A stretch of 45,940 bases of DNA from Paracoccaceae bacterium (GTDB lineage Bacteria; Pseudomonadota; Alphaproteobacteria; Rhodobacterales; Rhodobacteraceae), in contig JAGWVA010000031.1 of the NCBI GenBank assembly GCA_028875855.1, positions 1 to 45,940 of the forward strand, given 5' to 3'. The position numbers and the translations under genes are program-made. The notes beneath the pieces are model-generated. The model searched no databases. It had not been told where the DNA came from and saw only the letters and a list, made by a program, of their open reading frames with translations. This document shows positions 25,964-33,921 of this stretch, piece by piece; positions within the stretch are counted from its first letter, which is position 1; every line of letters starts with the position of its first letter.

Positions 25964-26279
25964 GCAGGATACTCCGTCAGAGGAGGACAGGATCACGCTG
26001 GACCCGACGGTTAGGTTTCTCAAGATCCTTGTGACGACCCTGACCGTCACCATGATCGTGGGCCTGATAACCGTGGTCGCGGTCTTTGTCATCCGCTTCC
26101 CGGGCAAGGACGACAGCGATCTGAAGATCCCGCCGGACATCACCCTGCCCGCGGGAGAGCATCCGACAGCCGTCACCCAGGGGCGCGGGTGGATCGCCAT
26201 CGTGACGCAGACCGGCAAGATTCTGGTCTTTGACGGCGACACCGGAGCGCTGCGGCACAGCTACGCCATCGGCAACTGA
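25962..26279 (+). CDS. Small single-span membrane protein (DUF6476-like)
   Basis: Product of 105 residues with an acidic N-terminus (QDTPSEEDR), one clear membrane helix at about 21-47 (LKILVTTLTVTMIVGLITVV...) and an extracytoplasmic domain of about 55 residues rich in beta (WIAIVTQTGKILVFDGDTG). It resembles a family I know as DUF6476, conserved in Rhodobacteraceae next to rluD-type genes. The C-terminal domain looks like a fragment of a beta-propeller blade, which could be an interaction surface. The start codon overlaps that of rluD in divergent orientation. Confidence 0.68.
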   Translation: MQDTPSEEDRITLDPTVRFLKILVTTLTVTMIVGLITVVAVFVIRFPGKDDSDLKIPPDITLPAGEHPTAVTQGRGWIAIVTQTGKILVFDGDTGALRHSYAIGN

Positions 26280-26455
26280 CCCGAATCCAAGCCCTTCATT
26301 TCAAGTCCAAATCCCCTGCGGTCGATTGACGCATGCCGGGGGACCGGCGGCGTTTTGCCGCTCCGTGGCCCGCATCCGGCCAATGGGGCGCCTCGATCAC
26401 GCGCCGACACGTTTGCGTGAGGCACGCGGAACCCCTGACAAACAAAGAACTTCCC
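26280..26455. other. First part of the 602-base gap before satP, no gene seen
   Basis: No convincing coding frame or ribosome site is present. The only structure noted is a short GCGGC-GTTTT-GCCGC stem at 26347-26361, 67 bases after the small membrane protein stop. It could be a weak terminator but lacks a U-run. Confidence 0.4.
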
Positions 26456-26563
26456 AAAGTGCGGTAAAGAAACTTTACACTTGCAAAAATGTGAGAGTTC
26501 ATTTGTTTACATGATTATCAAGCATTATCAAGTATTTATTGCGCAATTTTCTGCAAACGGGCA
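26456..26563 (+). promoter_or_regulatory. AT-rich control region upstream of satP
   Basis: This block stands out as AT-rich from its surroundings. It holds GTAAAG-AAA-CTTTAC (26464-26478), a tandem direct repeat ATTATCAAG (26514-26522 and 26524-26532, ten-base period, same helix face) and the perfect palindrome ATTGCGCAAT (26538-26547). TTGCAAAA (26481-26488) resembles half of the TTTGCAAA sites of short-chain acyl-CoA regulators. I cannot choose a -35/-10 pair with confidence. The transcript would have a leader of roughly 300 bases. Confidence 0.45.
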
Positions 26564-26640
26564 GAATGCTTGAACAGATTGACCCGCAAGGCGCGCTTTG
26601 GGCGCCAGCGGAGCGGACGCAGTGGCTTTGGGAGGAGCAC

Positions 26641-26673
26641 ATGCCGACGACACCCACAGACCGAGCGCCGTAG
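26641..26673 (+). CDS. Possible 10-codon leader ORF in the satP 5' region
   Basis: ATG at 26641 is preceded by the strong ribosome site GGGAGGAG, five to six bases upstream, and encodes MPTTPTDRAP before TAG. The stop codon is exactly the three-base loop of the inverted repeat GCGCCG-TAG-CGGCGC (26665-26679). Further overlapping GC-rich stems follow (GGCGC...GCGCC, 26675-26688). This has the look of a translated leader that could influence satP expression. In DNA this GC-rich, such stems can also arise by chance, so the gene is tentative. Confidence 0.35.
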   Translation: MPTTPTDRAP

Positions 26674-26881
26674 CGGCGCGGGCGCGCCCGACCGGCGCCA
26701 GGCCCTTTCCCGACATATCGCAGCGACACGATGCCCGGCGGCTCCTCCGCCGCCAAACGGGCTGTGCCTGCCGCACCGAACCATCCGTGCGCGCCCCGCA
26801 CGGACCAGAGCTTTTCATCCCAGAGCCTTTCACCTCAACGCCGCCGGGACCCGGCGCAAGTCCAACAACAAGGAGCTTAGA

Positions 26882-27460
26882 ATGTCTGACACTCAAACGG
26901 CAGCGCCCATGGGCAACCCCGCCGTCATCGGCCTTGGCGGTTTCGGCATGACGACGCTGCTTTTGCAGTTCCACAACCTCGGCTGGATGGGCCCGGCGCC
27001 GGTCATCTGGTGCGGCTTCTTCTTCGGCGGGCTCGGCCAGCTCATCGCGGGCTTTCAGGAGCAAAAAACCGGCAACAACTTCGGCTATGCCGCCTTCGCG
27101 GGCTACGGCGCCTTCTGGATCATGCTCTGCGCCTACCTCGTGGGCTCGACCTCCGGCAATCCGCTGCTGAAGCTGGCCGACAGCGACCTTGGCTACCTGA
27201 TGGCGGTTTACGCGGTCTTCACCGGCGGCCTCTGGATCGCCTCGTTCAAGATCTCGAAGGCGATGTGGTTCACCTTCCTGACGCTGTTCATCGGCTTCGT
27301 GCTGCTGGCGATGGTGTTCTGGGGACAGAAGGGCCTGCTGCCGATCGCGGCCTGGGACCTGATCGTCTGCGCCCTGACCGCCTGGTACATGATGTTCCAC
27401 GTCATCTTCCTGAGCGTCTTCGGTCGCGACGTCTTCCCGGTCGGCGCGCCGCTGGCGTGA
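26882..27460 (+). CDS. satP: Acetate/succinate permease family protein (SatP/YaaH, GPR1/FUN34)
   Basis: Integral membrane protein of 192 residues with about six membrane helices. The family signature at the N-terminus is present as GNPAVIGLGGFGMTTLLLQFHNLGW (the NPAPLGL-type motif that starts helix 1). Family members take up acetate, propionate or succinate by proton symport. AAGGAG precedes the ATG. A strong intrinsic terminator 69 bases downstream indicates a monocistronic transcript. The unusually long leader and AT-rich upstream block suggest dedicated regulation. AmiS/UreI-type channels have similar size, but the NPAVIGL motif favours SatP. Confidence 0.82.
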   Translation: MSDTQTAAPMGNPAVIGLGGFGMTTLLLQFHNLGWMGPAPVIWCGFFFGGLGQLIAGFQEQKTGNNFGYAAFAGYGAFWIMLCAYLVGSTSGNPLLKLADSDLGYLMAVYAVFTGGLWIASFKISKAMWFTFLTLFIGFVLLAMVFWGQKGLLPIAAWDLIVCALTAWYMMFHVIFLSVFGRDVFPVGAPLA

Positions 27461-27500
27461 CGCCGAACACCGCGGGCCGCCGGCCCGAAACGTGATCCCC

Positions 27501-27522
27501 TCCGGGCAGTGATTCGCCCGGA
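27501..27522 (+). other. Small stem-loop preceding the satP terminator
   Basis: TCCGGGC and GCCCGGA pair around an 8-base loop, just upstream of the intrinsic terminator. It may protect the 3' end of the mRNA. Confidence 0.35.
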
Positions 27523-27529
27523 CACCTCG

Positions 27530-27565
27530 CCGGAGCGCAGAAATGCGCTCCGGTCTTTCGTTTTT
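27530..27565 (+). terminator. Intrinsic terminator after satP
   Basis: CCGGAGCGCA and TGCGCTCCGG pair perfectly around a GAAA tetraloop and are followed by TCTTTCGTTTTT. This is the clearest rho-independent terminator in the window. Confidence 0.88.
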
Positions 27566-27847
27566 CAGCGCCCTGGCACGCGCGGCGGAAGCCCAGGGCA
27601 AAGGCCCGAAAGCCGATCACAGAAAAATCACGCAATCATCAATATTCTGTGATTCCAATGGCCTTCTGCGAGTGCGAGAAAAGTTGTTGACAGATTTTGC
27701 CCCGCAAAAGTTGAAATATTTTCAGAAAAAATCATTGTTTTGAATGACTTGTTGCCAAATTTTCGAAATCGGACATCATTAAGGCGTCCTTCACCGGACA
27801 GCGGCCACCTGAGGAGGAGGTGACCGCACTCACAAGGGAGGAAAGCA
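27566..27847 (+). promoter_or_regulatory. Gene-free, AT-rich control region before the second branched-chain-type operon
   Basis: No coding frame of note. The part from about 27630 to 27780 is AT-rich. It contains TTGACA (27687-27692) as a candidate -35, and immediately after it the inverted repeat TTTTGC-CCC-GCAAAA (27695-27709), an operator-like site within a promoter spacer. No convincing -10 follows at 16-18 bases. The receptor start at 27848 has a good ribosome site (GGGAGG). Confidence 0.4.
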
Positions 27848-29191
27848 ATGACCAAGTCAGACCTGACTCGCCGGTCACTTCTGAAAACGGGCATGGTGGC
27901 CGGCGCCGGCCTTGCCCTGCCGACGATCTTCACGTCGCGGGCGAGCGCCTTCACCAACAACCCGACGGGCAAGACAGTCACCTTCGGCTTCACCGTGCCG
28001 CAAACGGGTCCCTATGCCGACGAAGGCAACGACGAACTGAAGGCCTTCAAGCTTGCCGTGAAGCACCTCAACGGCGAGGGGGACGGCGGGCTGCTGCAAA
28101 CCTTCTCGTCCAAGGCGCTGAACGGCACGGGCGTGATGGGCAAGAAGGTGCAATTCGTCACCGGCGACACCCAGACCAAGACCGACGCGGCCCGCGCCGC
28201 GGCGAAGTCGATGATCGAGAAGGACGGCGCCGTCATGATCTCGGGCGGCTCGTCTTCGGGCGTGGCCGTCGCGGTGCAGGCGCTCTGTCAGGATGCCGGT
28301 GTGATCTACATGTGCGGCCTGACGCACTCGAACGACACCACGGGCAAGGACAAGAAGCGCAACGGCTTCCGTTACTTCTTCAACGCCTACATGTCGGCCG
28401 CAGCCCTCGCGCCGGTGCTCAAGCAGATGTATGGCGGCGAACGCAAGTTCTACATGCTGACGGCCGACTACACCTGGGGCTGGACGCAGGCGGCCTCCAT
28501 GAAGCAGTTCATGGAAGGCGAAGGCTGGAGCATGGTGACGGACGTGCGCACCCCGCTCGCGTCGACGGACTTCTCGTCCTACCTCGCGCCGGTGCTGTCG
28601 TCGGGTGCAGATGTGCTGATCCTGAACCATTACGGCGGCAACATGGTGAACTCGCTCACGCAGGCGGTGCAGTTCGGCATGCGCGACAAGATGGTGAACG
28701 GCAAGCAGTTCGAGATCGTCGTGCCGCTGATTTCCGAGCTGATGGCCAAGGGCGCGGGCAAGAACATCGCCGGCATCCCCGGGTCGTCGAACTGGAACTG
28801 GAAGCTGCCGGACGCGGGCACCAAGGCCTTCGTGCAGTCCTACGGCAAGGAATACGGCGTCCCGCCGAGCCAGGCCGCACAGACCTGCTACGTGCAGACG
28901 ATCCTTTACGCGGATGCGGTCACCCGCGCCAAGAGCTTCAACCCCTGCGCGGTTGTCGAGGCGCTGGAAGGCTTCAAGTTCGACGGCATGGGCGTCGGCC
29001 CGACCGTCTATCGCAAGGACGACCATCAGGCGTTCAAGGACGTGCTGGTCGTGCAGGGCAACGAGAAGCCGGACAACGAGTATGACCTGCTCAACGTCAA
29101 GCAGATCACGCCCGTCGAGAAGGTGATGTACGAGCCCGAAAGCGAGTTCTTCAAGGGCGGCAACCTGGGTCAGTGCAACCCGGGCGCCTGA
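27848..29191 (+). CDS. ABC transporter substrate-binding protein with Tat signal (branched-chain/amide-urea type)
   Basis: Periplasmic receptor of 447 residues. The N-terminus LTRRSLLKTGMVAGAGLALP is a twin-arginine signal, ending near SRASA, so the protein is probably exported folded. The mature domain has the type I periplasmic-binding fold (TVTFGFTVPQTGPYADEGNDE, ISGGSSSGVAVAVQALCQDAGVIYM). It is the first of five genes forming a complete importer to 33050. The only distant resemblance to the receptor at 10525 suggests a different substrate. A wobble-containing stem-loop follows it. Confidence 0.87.
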   Translation: MTKSDLTRRSLLKTGMVAGAGLALPTIFTSRASAFTNNPTGKTVTFGFTVPQTGPYADEGNDELKAFKLAVKHLNGEGDGGLLQTFSSKALNGTGVMGKKVQFVTGDTQTKTDAARAAAKSMIEKDGAVMISGGSSSGVAVAVQALCQDAGVIYMCGLTHSNDTTGKDKKRNGFRYFFNAYMSAAALAPVLKQMYGGERKFYMLTADYTWGWTQAASMKQFMEGEGWSMVTDVRTPLASTDFSSYLAPVLSSGADVLILNHYGGNMVNSLTQAVQFGMRDKMVNGKQFEIVVPLISELMAKGAGKNIAGIPGSSNWNWKLPDAGTKAFVQSYGKEYGVPPSQAAQTCYVQTILYADAVTRAKSFNPCAVVEALEGFKFDGMGVGPTVYRKDDHQAFKDVLVVQGNEKPDNEYDLLNVKQITPVEKVMYEPESEFFKGGNLGQCNPGA

Positions 29192-29208
29192 TCGCAGCCG
29201 AAGACCAA

Positions 29209-29237
29209 TGGCCGGCGCGGCACGTCCGCGTCGGCCA
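29209..29237 (+). terminator. Intercistronic stem-loop after the Tat receptor gene
   Basis: TGGCCGGCGCGG pairs with CCGCGTCGGCCA (one G-U pair) around CACGT, 17 bases after the receptor stop and 44 bases before the permease. It occupies the same place as the hairpin at 11747 in the first transporter operon and probably tunes receptor-to-permease ratio. Confidence 0.6.
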
Positions 29238-29281
29238 CTCTATCAGCGCCCCCGCTCTCCTCATACAGTTTCGGTAGGGAT

Positions 29282-30313
29282 ATGGACGCCATTCTCCTGC
29301 AAACGCTCAACGGCCTCGACAAGGGCAGCGCCTATGCGCTGATCGCGCTCGGGCTGACGCTTATTTTCGGCACGCTCGGTGTCGTCAACTTCGCCCATGG
29401 CGCGGTCTTCATGATCGGCGCCTTCTGCGCGGTGTCGATGAACCGGTTGCTGCACCTGTCCTACATGACCGTCGATCCCACCAAGAAGGACTTTCTCGGC
29501 AATCCGATGAAGATCCAGACGCCTTATATCGAGGCATGGTTCGGGCATGACACCGGGGCGGCCCTTCTGAACTGGTCCGTGCCGCTGGCGCTCTTGCTGG
29601 CGCTGCCGGTGATGATCGTCGTGGGCGTGGTGATGGAACGGGGCCTCATCAAGCATTTCTACAAGCGGCCGCATGCGGACCAGATCCTTGTGACCTTCGG
29701 TCTTGCCATCGTGCTGCAGGAGATCGTCAAGCAGATCTTCGGCGCGAACCCGATCCCCACCCCCGCCCCGCATGCCCTTGCCGGCGCGCTGGACCTTGGC
29801 GCGATGATCGGGCTGAAGGCGGGCGCGGTCGTCTATCCGACCTGGCGCATGATCTACTTCCTGTTCTCGCTCATCGTCATCGGGGGCGTGTTCAGCTTCC
29901 TGCAATTCACCACCTTCGGCATGGTGGTGCGCGCGGGCATGGCCGACCGCGAGACGGTGGGCCTGCTGGGCATCAACATCGACAAGCGCTTTTCCATCAT
30001 GTTCGGCCTTGCCGCGGCCGTCGCGGGTCTGGCTGGCGTGATGTACACGCCGATCAACGCGCCGAACTATCACATGGGGATGGACTTCCTCGTGCTGAGC
30101 TTCGTCGTCGTTGTCGTGGGCGGCATGGGCAGCCTGCCGGGCGCGGTCGCCGCGGGGTTCCTGCTGGGGATTCTCGAAAGCTACGGGTCGATGAACGCGG
30201 TGAAATCGCTGCTGCCGGGCATCGACCAGATCATCATCTACGTGATTGCCATCGTCGTGCTGCTCACCCGCCCGCGCGGGCTGATGGGCCGCAAGGGCGT
30301 GATGGAGGACTGA
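29282..30313 (+). CDS. ABC transporter permease, LivH/UrtB type
   Basis: Inner-membrane subunit of 343 residues with about eight helices. Landmarks are GSAYALIALGLTLIFGTLGVVNFAHGA near the N-terminus, the insertion MTVDPTKKDFLGNP typical of longer members, VGLLGINIDKRFSIMFGLAAAVAGLAG, and the C-terminal VVVVGGMGSLPGAVAAGFLLG loop. It is three bases upstream of the next permease gene. Confidence 0.87.
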   Translation: MDAILLQTLNGLDKGSAYALIALGLTLIFGTLGVVNFAHGAVFMIGAFCAVSMNRLLHLSYMTVDPTKKDFLGNPMKIQTPYIEAWFGHDTGAALLNWSVPLALLLALPVMIVVGVVMERGLIKHFYKRPHADQILVTFGLAIVLQEIVKQIFGANPIPTPAPHALAGALDLGAMIGLKAGAVVYPTWRMIYFLFSLIVIGGVFSFLQFTTFGMVVRAGMADRETVGLLGINIDKRFSIMFGLAAAVAGLAGVMYTPINAPNYHMGMDFLVLSFVVVVVGGMGSLPGAVAAGFLLGILESYGSMNAVKSLLPGIDQIIIYVIAIVVLLTRPRGLMGRKGVMED

Positions 30314-30316
30314 GAC

Positions 30317-31516
30317 GTGCTGGGGCTGAGCAAGAAAGACCTTATGTTCCTGATGATCGTGACGGCGCTGACGCTTGCCGCGCCGATCCTTCTGAACCCC
30401 TTCCCGGAATCCTCGGCGCTGGCGCAGTTCAACGCGGGCTACCCGGACCTCATGCAGCGCATCGCGATCTTCGCGATCTTCGCGGTGGGCTTCAACATCC
30501 TGTTCGGGCTGACCGGCTACCTGAGCTTCGGCCACGCCGCCTTCGTGGGGGTGGGCAGCTACGCGACGATCTGGATGTTCAAGCTTCTGAGCATGAACAT
30601 CCTGCCCGGCATCCTGCTGTCGGTCACGCTTGGCGGCATCTTCGCCTACCTGATCGGCTTTGTTTCGCTGCGCCGGTCGGGGATCTACTTCTCGATCCTG
30701 ACGCTGGCCTTCGCGCAGATGTGCTTCAACCTCGCCTATTCGGTGCTGACGCCGCTCACGAACGGCGAAAGCGGCCTGCAGCCGGAATTGAGCGATCCGC
30801 GCATCCTCGACGCCGCGCGTGCAGGCGGCACCGTGGCGACGCCGAACCTCTTCGGCCTTGGAATGAACGCCACATGGAAGGTCGAAGCCCTGGGCCGCGT
30901 CTTCCAGTTCAACGCGGGCTACTATGTCTGCGGCGTGATCTCGGTCCTGATGTTCTACCTTGCGCTGCGCATCTTCCGCTCGCCCTTCGGCATGATGCTC
31001 CGGGCGATCAAGTCGAACCAGCACCGGCTGAACTATACCGGCCTGAACTCGCGCCCCTACATGCTGACGGCCTTCGTCATCTCGGGCATGTATGCCGGGC
31101 TCGCGGGCGGGCTGCTGGCCGCGATGGACCCGTTGGCCGGCCCGGACCGGATGCAGTGGACGGCGAGCGGCGAGGTCGTGCTGATGACGATCCTCGGCGG
31201 CACCGGAACCCTGCTGGGCCCGGTTCTGGGCGCGGGCTTCATCAAGTATTTCGAGAACATCTTCTCGAAGATCAACGACACGGTCCTGCACTCGTGGTTC
31301 TCGTTCCTGCCGAAGTGGCTCGAGGATATCTGCGTCGCGATCATCCACCCCTTCGTGGGACAGGGCTGGAACCTGACGCTGGGCGTTCTGTTCATGGGCG
31401 TCGTGATCTTCCTGCCGGGCGGGCTGATCGAGGGGGGCCAGCGCATCGGCCGGCTCTGGCGCCGCAAGCCGGGGGGCAATGGCGCCCCCTCCGCCAAGAA
31501 CGCCGCCGCGGAATAG
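30317..31516 (+). CDS. ABC transporter permease, LivM/UrtC type (GTG start)
   Basis: Second membrane subunit, 399 residues, with [42 protein letters not shown] and [17 protein letters not shown]. The start codon is GTG at 30317, three bases after the upstream stop; the ribosome site GGAGG lies within the end of the previous gene. A basic tail ([10 protein letters not shown]) ends the protein. Length is above the 315 residues of the counterpart at 12650 because of an extra loop around 150-200. Confidence 0.87.
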   Translation: MLGLSKKDLMFLMIVTALTLAAPILLNPFPESSALAQFNAGYPDLMQRIAIFAIFAVGFNILFGLTGYLSFGHAAFVGVGSYATIWMFKLLSMNILPGILLSVTLGGIFAYLIGFVSLRRSGIYFSILTLAFAQMCFNLAYSVLTPLTNGESGLQPELSDPRILDAARAGGTVATPNLFGLGMNATWKVEALGRVFQFNAGYYVCGVISVLMFYLALRIFRSPFGMMLRAIKSNQHRLNYTGLNSRPYMLTAFVISGMYAGLAGGLLAAMDPLAGPDRMQWTASGEVVLMTILGGTGTLLGPVLGAGFIKYFENIFSKINDTVLHSWFSFLPKWLEDICVAIIHPFVGQGWNLTLGVLFMGVVIFLPGGLIEGGQRIGRLWRRKPGGNGAPSAKNAAAE

Positions 31517-31525
31517 GAGACGAAG

Positions 31526-32290
31526 ATGGGCATCCTTGAAGTGAAAGGCGTCAACAAGCGCTTTGGCGGCTTGCAGGCGCTTGGCGACGTGAACCTTTCG
31601 GTCGCCGAGAACACGGTGCATGCGATCATCGGGCCGAACGGGGCGGGCAAGTCCACGCTTCTGAACTGCCTGGTCGGCAAGCTGATCCCCGACACCGGGT
31701 CGGTGCTGTTCTCGGGGCAGTCGGTGCTGGGCCGCAAGCCGCACGAGATCAACCAGATGGGAATATCGCGCGTGTTCCAGACGCCCGAGATCTTCGGCGA
31801 CCTGACGGTCCTGGAAAACGTGCTGATCCCCTGTTTCGCCAAGCGCGACGGGGCCTATCGCCTGCACGCCTTCGAAAGCGTGGCCGATGAGCGCGACATC
31901 ACCGCCCATGCCGAGCAGATGCTGCGCGACGTGAAGATGTGGGACAAGCGCGACATGCTGGCGCGGGCGCTCTCGCGCGGCGACAAGCGCCGGCTCGAGA
32001 TGGCGATGTGCCTGTCCCAGCACCCCAAGCTTCTGCTGCTGGACGAACCCACCGCAGGCATGGCGCGGGCCGACACCAACAACACGATCGACCTGCTCAA
32101 GGAGATCAAGGCCCGGGGCGACATCACCATGGTCATCATCGAACATGACATGCACGTCGTCTTCTCGCTTGCCGACCGGATCACCGTGCTTGCGCAGGGA
32201 ACCCCGCTGGTCGAGGACGTGCCCGCCAACATCAAGGGCCATCCCAAGGTGCAGGAAGCCTACCTCGGACAGGCGCATCAGGCGCATTAG
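31526..32290 (+). CDS. ABC transporter ATPase, LivG/UrtD type
   Basis: Nucleotide-binding subunit of 254 residues. Walker A GPNGAGKST, Q-loop SRVFQTPEIF, signature LSRGDKRRLEMA (the form with Ser-Arg-Gly-Asp common in this subgroup), Walker B LLLLDEPTAGMARAD and switch VIIEHDM are intact. It is nine bases after the permease gene and ten before its partner ATPase. Confidence 0.87.
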   Translation: MGILEVKGVNKRFGGLQALGDVNLSVAENTVHAIIGPNGAGKSTLLNCLVGKLIPDTGSVLFSGQSVLGRKPHEINQMGISRVFQTPEIFGDLTVLENVLIPCFAKRDGAYRLHAFESVADERDITAHAEQMLRDVKMWDKRDMLARALSRGDKRRLEMAMCLSQHPKLLLLDEPTAGMARADTNNTIDLLKEIKARGDITMVIIEHDMHVVFSLADRITVLAQGTPLVEDVPANIKGHPKVQEAYLGQAHQAH

Positions 32291-32300
32291 GAGACGACCG

Positions 32301-33050
32301 ATGACCGTTCCCTTCAACCCGAACGCCAATCACGCCGAGACCGCGCCGGCCTTCCTTTCGGTCTGGGATCTGCATGCCTATTACGGCGAAAGCTACATCG
32401 TGCAGGGCGTCAGCCTGAACGTGCACGAGGGCGAAATTCTCGCGCTTCTGGGCCGCAACGGCGCGGGCAAGACCTCGACGCTGCGTGCCATCGCCCGGCT
32501 GTCGAACCCGCGGCTGACGCATGGCGAGGTCTGGCTGGACCACAAGCCGCTGCACCTGATGAACAGCCACCAGGCCGCCGTGGCGGGCATGGCGCTGGTT
32601 CCCGAAGACCGCCGCATCATCCCCGGCCTGACGGTCGAGGAGAACCTGCAACTGGCCCAGATCGTGCCGCCGATCGGCTGGTCGCTAGAACGTCTATACG
32701 AGCTCTTCCCCCGTCTCGGCGAACGCCGAAAGCAGGAGGGGGTGACGCTTTCGGGCGGCGAGCAGCAGATGCTCGCCATCGCCCGGGCACTTGCGCGCGA
32801 CATCAAGGTGCTGCTGCTGGACGAGCCTTACGAGGGGCTGGCACCCGTGATCGTTGACGAAATCGAGAAGACGCTCAACATCATCAAGGAACAGGGGATC
32901 ACGACGATCATCGTCGAACAGAACGCGGTCCGGGCGCTGAACCTCGCCAGCCGCGCCGTGATCCTTGATACCGGGTCGGTGGTGTTCGACGGTTCCGCCA
33001 AGGAAGTGCTGGACAACGAGGAACTCCGGCACGAATACCTCGCGATCTGA
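32301..33050 (+). CDS. ABC transporter ATPase, LivF/UrtE type
   Basis: Partner ATPase of 249 residues with Walker A GRNGAGKTS, signature LSGGEQQMLAIARAL, Walker B VLLLDEPYEGLAP and switch IIVEQNA. The ATG at 32301 is chosen because it follows GGAGACGACC and gives the normal N-terminus; the frame is open further upstream inside the previous gene. It ends the operon, followed 11 bases later by the bidirectional palindrome. Confidence 0.88.
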   Translation: MTVPFNPNANHAETAPAFLSVWDLHAYYGESYIVQGVSLNVHEGEILALLGRNGAGKTSTLRAIARLSNPRLTHGEVWLDHKPLHLMNSHQAAVAGMALVPEDRRIIPGLTVEENLQLAQIVPPIGWSLERLYELFPRLGERRKQEGVTLSGGEQQMLAIARALARDIKVLLLDEPYEGLAPVIVDEIEKTLNIIKEQGITTIIVEQNAVRALNLASRAVILDTGSVVFDGSAKEVLDNEELRHEYLAI

Positions 33051-33061
33051 CCGCAAGGCCC

Positions 33062-33107
33062 CGATTTTTCGCCGAAAAATCGCATCGAGGTTTCGGCGGA
33101 AATTCGG
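33062..33107. terminator. Palindrome plus degenerate copy between convergent genes
   Basis: CGATTTTTCG and CGAAAAATCG are exact complements around one C (33062-33082). A diverged copy (33086-33107) with core TTTCGGCGGAAA follows after three bases. The pair occupies nearly the whole gap between the LivF-type stop and the tetR stop, so a bidirectional terminator is plausible. The first element is nearly identical to the one after hutU. Confidence 0.5.
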
Positions 33108-33112
33108 GCGCC

Positions 33113-33793
33113 CTATCCGATCGCGCCGCCGGCCTTGCCGTAGCGGCACAGGAACATCTCGACCGCGGCGTGGATCGTGCGGGCGATCTCGTCCTCGGTC
33201 GGCTCGGCGGCCATGTGCCCGAAAAGGCGGCGTCGGAACAGGCCCGCCATGCACAGCTCGAAGAACTGCGAGGCGGCCAGCTGCACGTCCTCGATGACCA
33301 GCCGTCCGGCCGCCACCTCCGCCTCGAGATAGGTCATGAGCAGGATCGTTCCCCGCCGCCCGCCGCGGTCGTAGAACCGGATGCCAAGTTCCGGCATCCG
33401 TTCGGTCACGCCGATCATCACCCGATGGGCGCGGATCACGGGGTCTGAACAAAGCTTGCGTGTCACGACCTCGCCATATCGCACGAGCCGTTCGGAGATG
33501 TCCCCGGGACGGTCGAGTTCGGCCTCCAGTTCCTGGAAAAGCCGCTCGCGCGTTTCTTCCATCAGTTCCTCGAACAGGTCTTCCTTGCCCGAGAAATAGA
33601 CGTAGATCGTCCCCTTCGACACGCCCGCCTCGCGCGCGATGTCGTTGACGCTGGCGGCGTCGTAGCCCATCCGGCTGATGACCCGCCCTGCCCCGGCAAG
33701 GATCTGCGCCCGCTTGGCCGGATCCTGACCCGCGGCGAGCCGCAGATGCGGTTCCTTGCAGGCCTCGGCCCGCTCGTAGTCGTTGCTGTGCAT
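33113..33793 (-). CDS. TetR/AcrR-family transcriptional repressor
   Basis: Regulator of 226 residues. The N-terminal HTH spans about 28-70 (RAQILAGAGRVISRMGYDAASVNDIAREAGVSKGTIYVYFSGKEDLF), a textbook TetR signature, followed by an all-helical ligand domain. Start ATG at 33793; the earlier in-frame ATGs would place the gene across its own promoter and into the efflux gene. It is divergent from the EmrA/EmrB pair, the common arrangement for a repressor controlling that pump in response to its substrate. Operator-like repeats lie between them. Confidence 0.86.
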   Translation of the reverse strand: MHSNDYERAEACKEPHLRLAAGQDPAKRAQILAGAGRVISRMGYDAASVNDIAREAGVSKGTIYVYFSGKEDLFEELMEETRERLFQELEAELDRPGDISERLVRYGEVVTRKLCSDPVIRAHRVMIGVTERMPELGIRFYDRGGRRGTILLMTYLEAEVAAGRLVIEDVQLAASQFFELCMAGLFRRRLFGHMAAEPTEDEIARTIHAAVEMFLCRYGKAGGAIG

Positions 33794-33821
33794 ACCCGCG
33801 CAACCTGTCTTGCATTTTTTA

Positions 33822-33839
33822 TCGAACCAATCGGTTCGA
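33822..33839. promoter_or_regulatory. Operator-like repeat for the TetR regulator (site 1)
   Basis: TCGAACCAATCGGTTCGA is symmetric at 8 of 9 base pairs and sits 29 bases upstream of the tetR start. On the minus strand it lies between TTGTCG and TAAAAA, candidate -35 and -10 elements of tetR, as expected for autorepression. Confidence 0.6.
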
Positions 33840-33884
33840 CAACCCTTGATCTGACAATGGGGGCGAGCTATGTCAAGCCCTCGA

Positions 33885-33904
33885 ACCGAACCGTTCGGTA
33901 TGAT
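33885..33904 (+). promoter_or_regulatory. Operator-like repeat and -10 for the efflux operon (site 2)
   Basis: ACCGAAC-C-GTTCGGT (33885-33899) is a perfect odd-centred inverted repeat sharing half-sites with site 1. It abuts TATGAT (33899-33904), a good -10 for the gene starting at 33922. No clear -35 is seen 17 bases upstream. Confidence 0.55.
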
Positions 33905-33921
33905 TTTACGGGAAACGCGCA

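Noticed and set aside
26347-26361. GCGGC-GTTTT-GCCGC as an intrinsic terminator
   Set aside because: Only five pairs and no T-run follows; kept as a note in the gap description.
29261-32329. Very long open frame on the minus strand across the second branched-chain-type operon
   Set aside because: It is antisense to four clear transporter genes, has low-complexity His/Arg/Asp-rich translation and no recognisable domain; long antisense frames are expected in GC-rich DNA.
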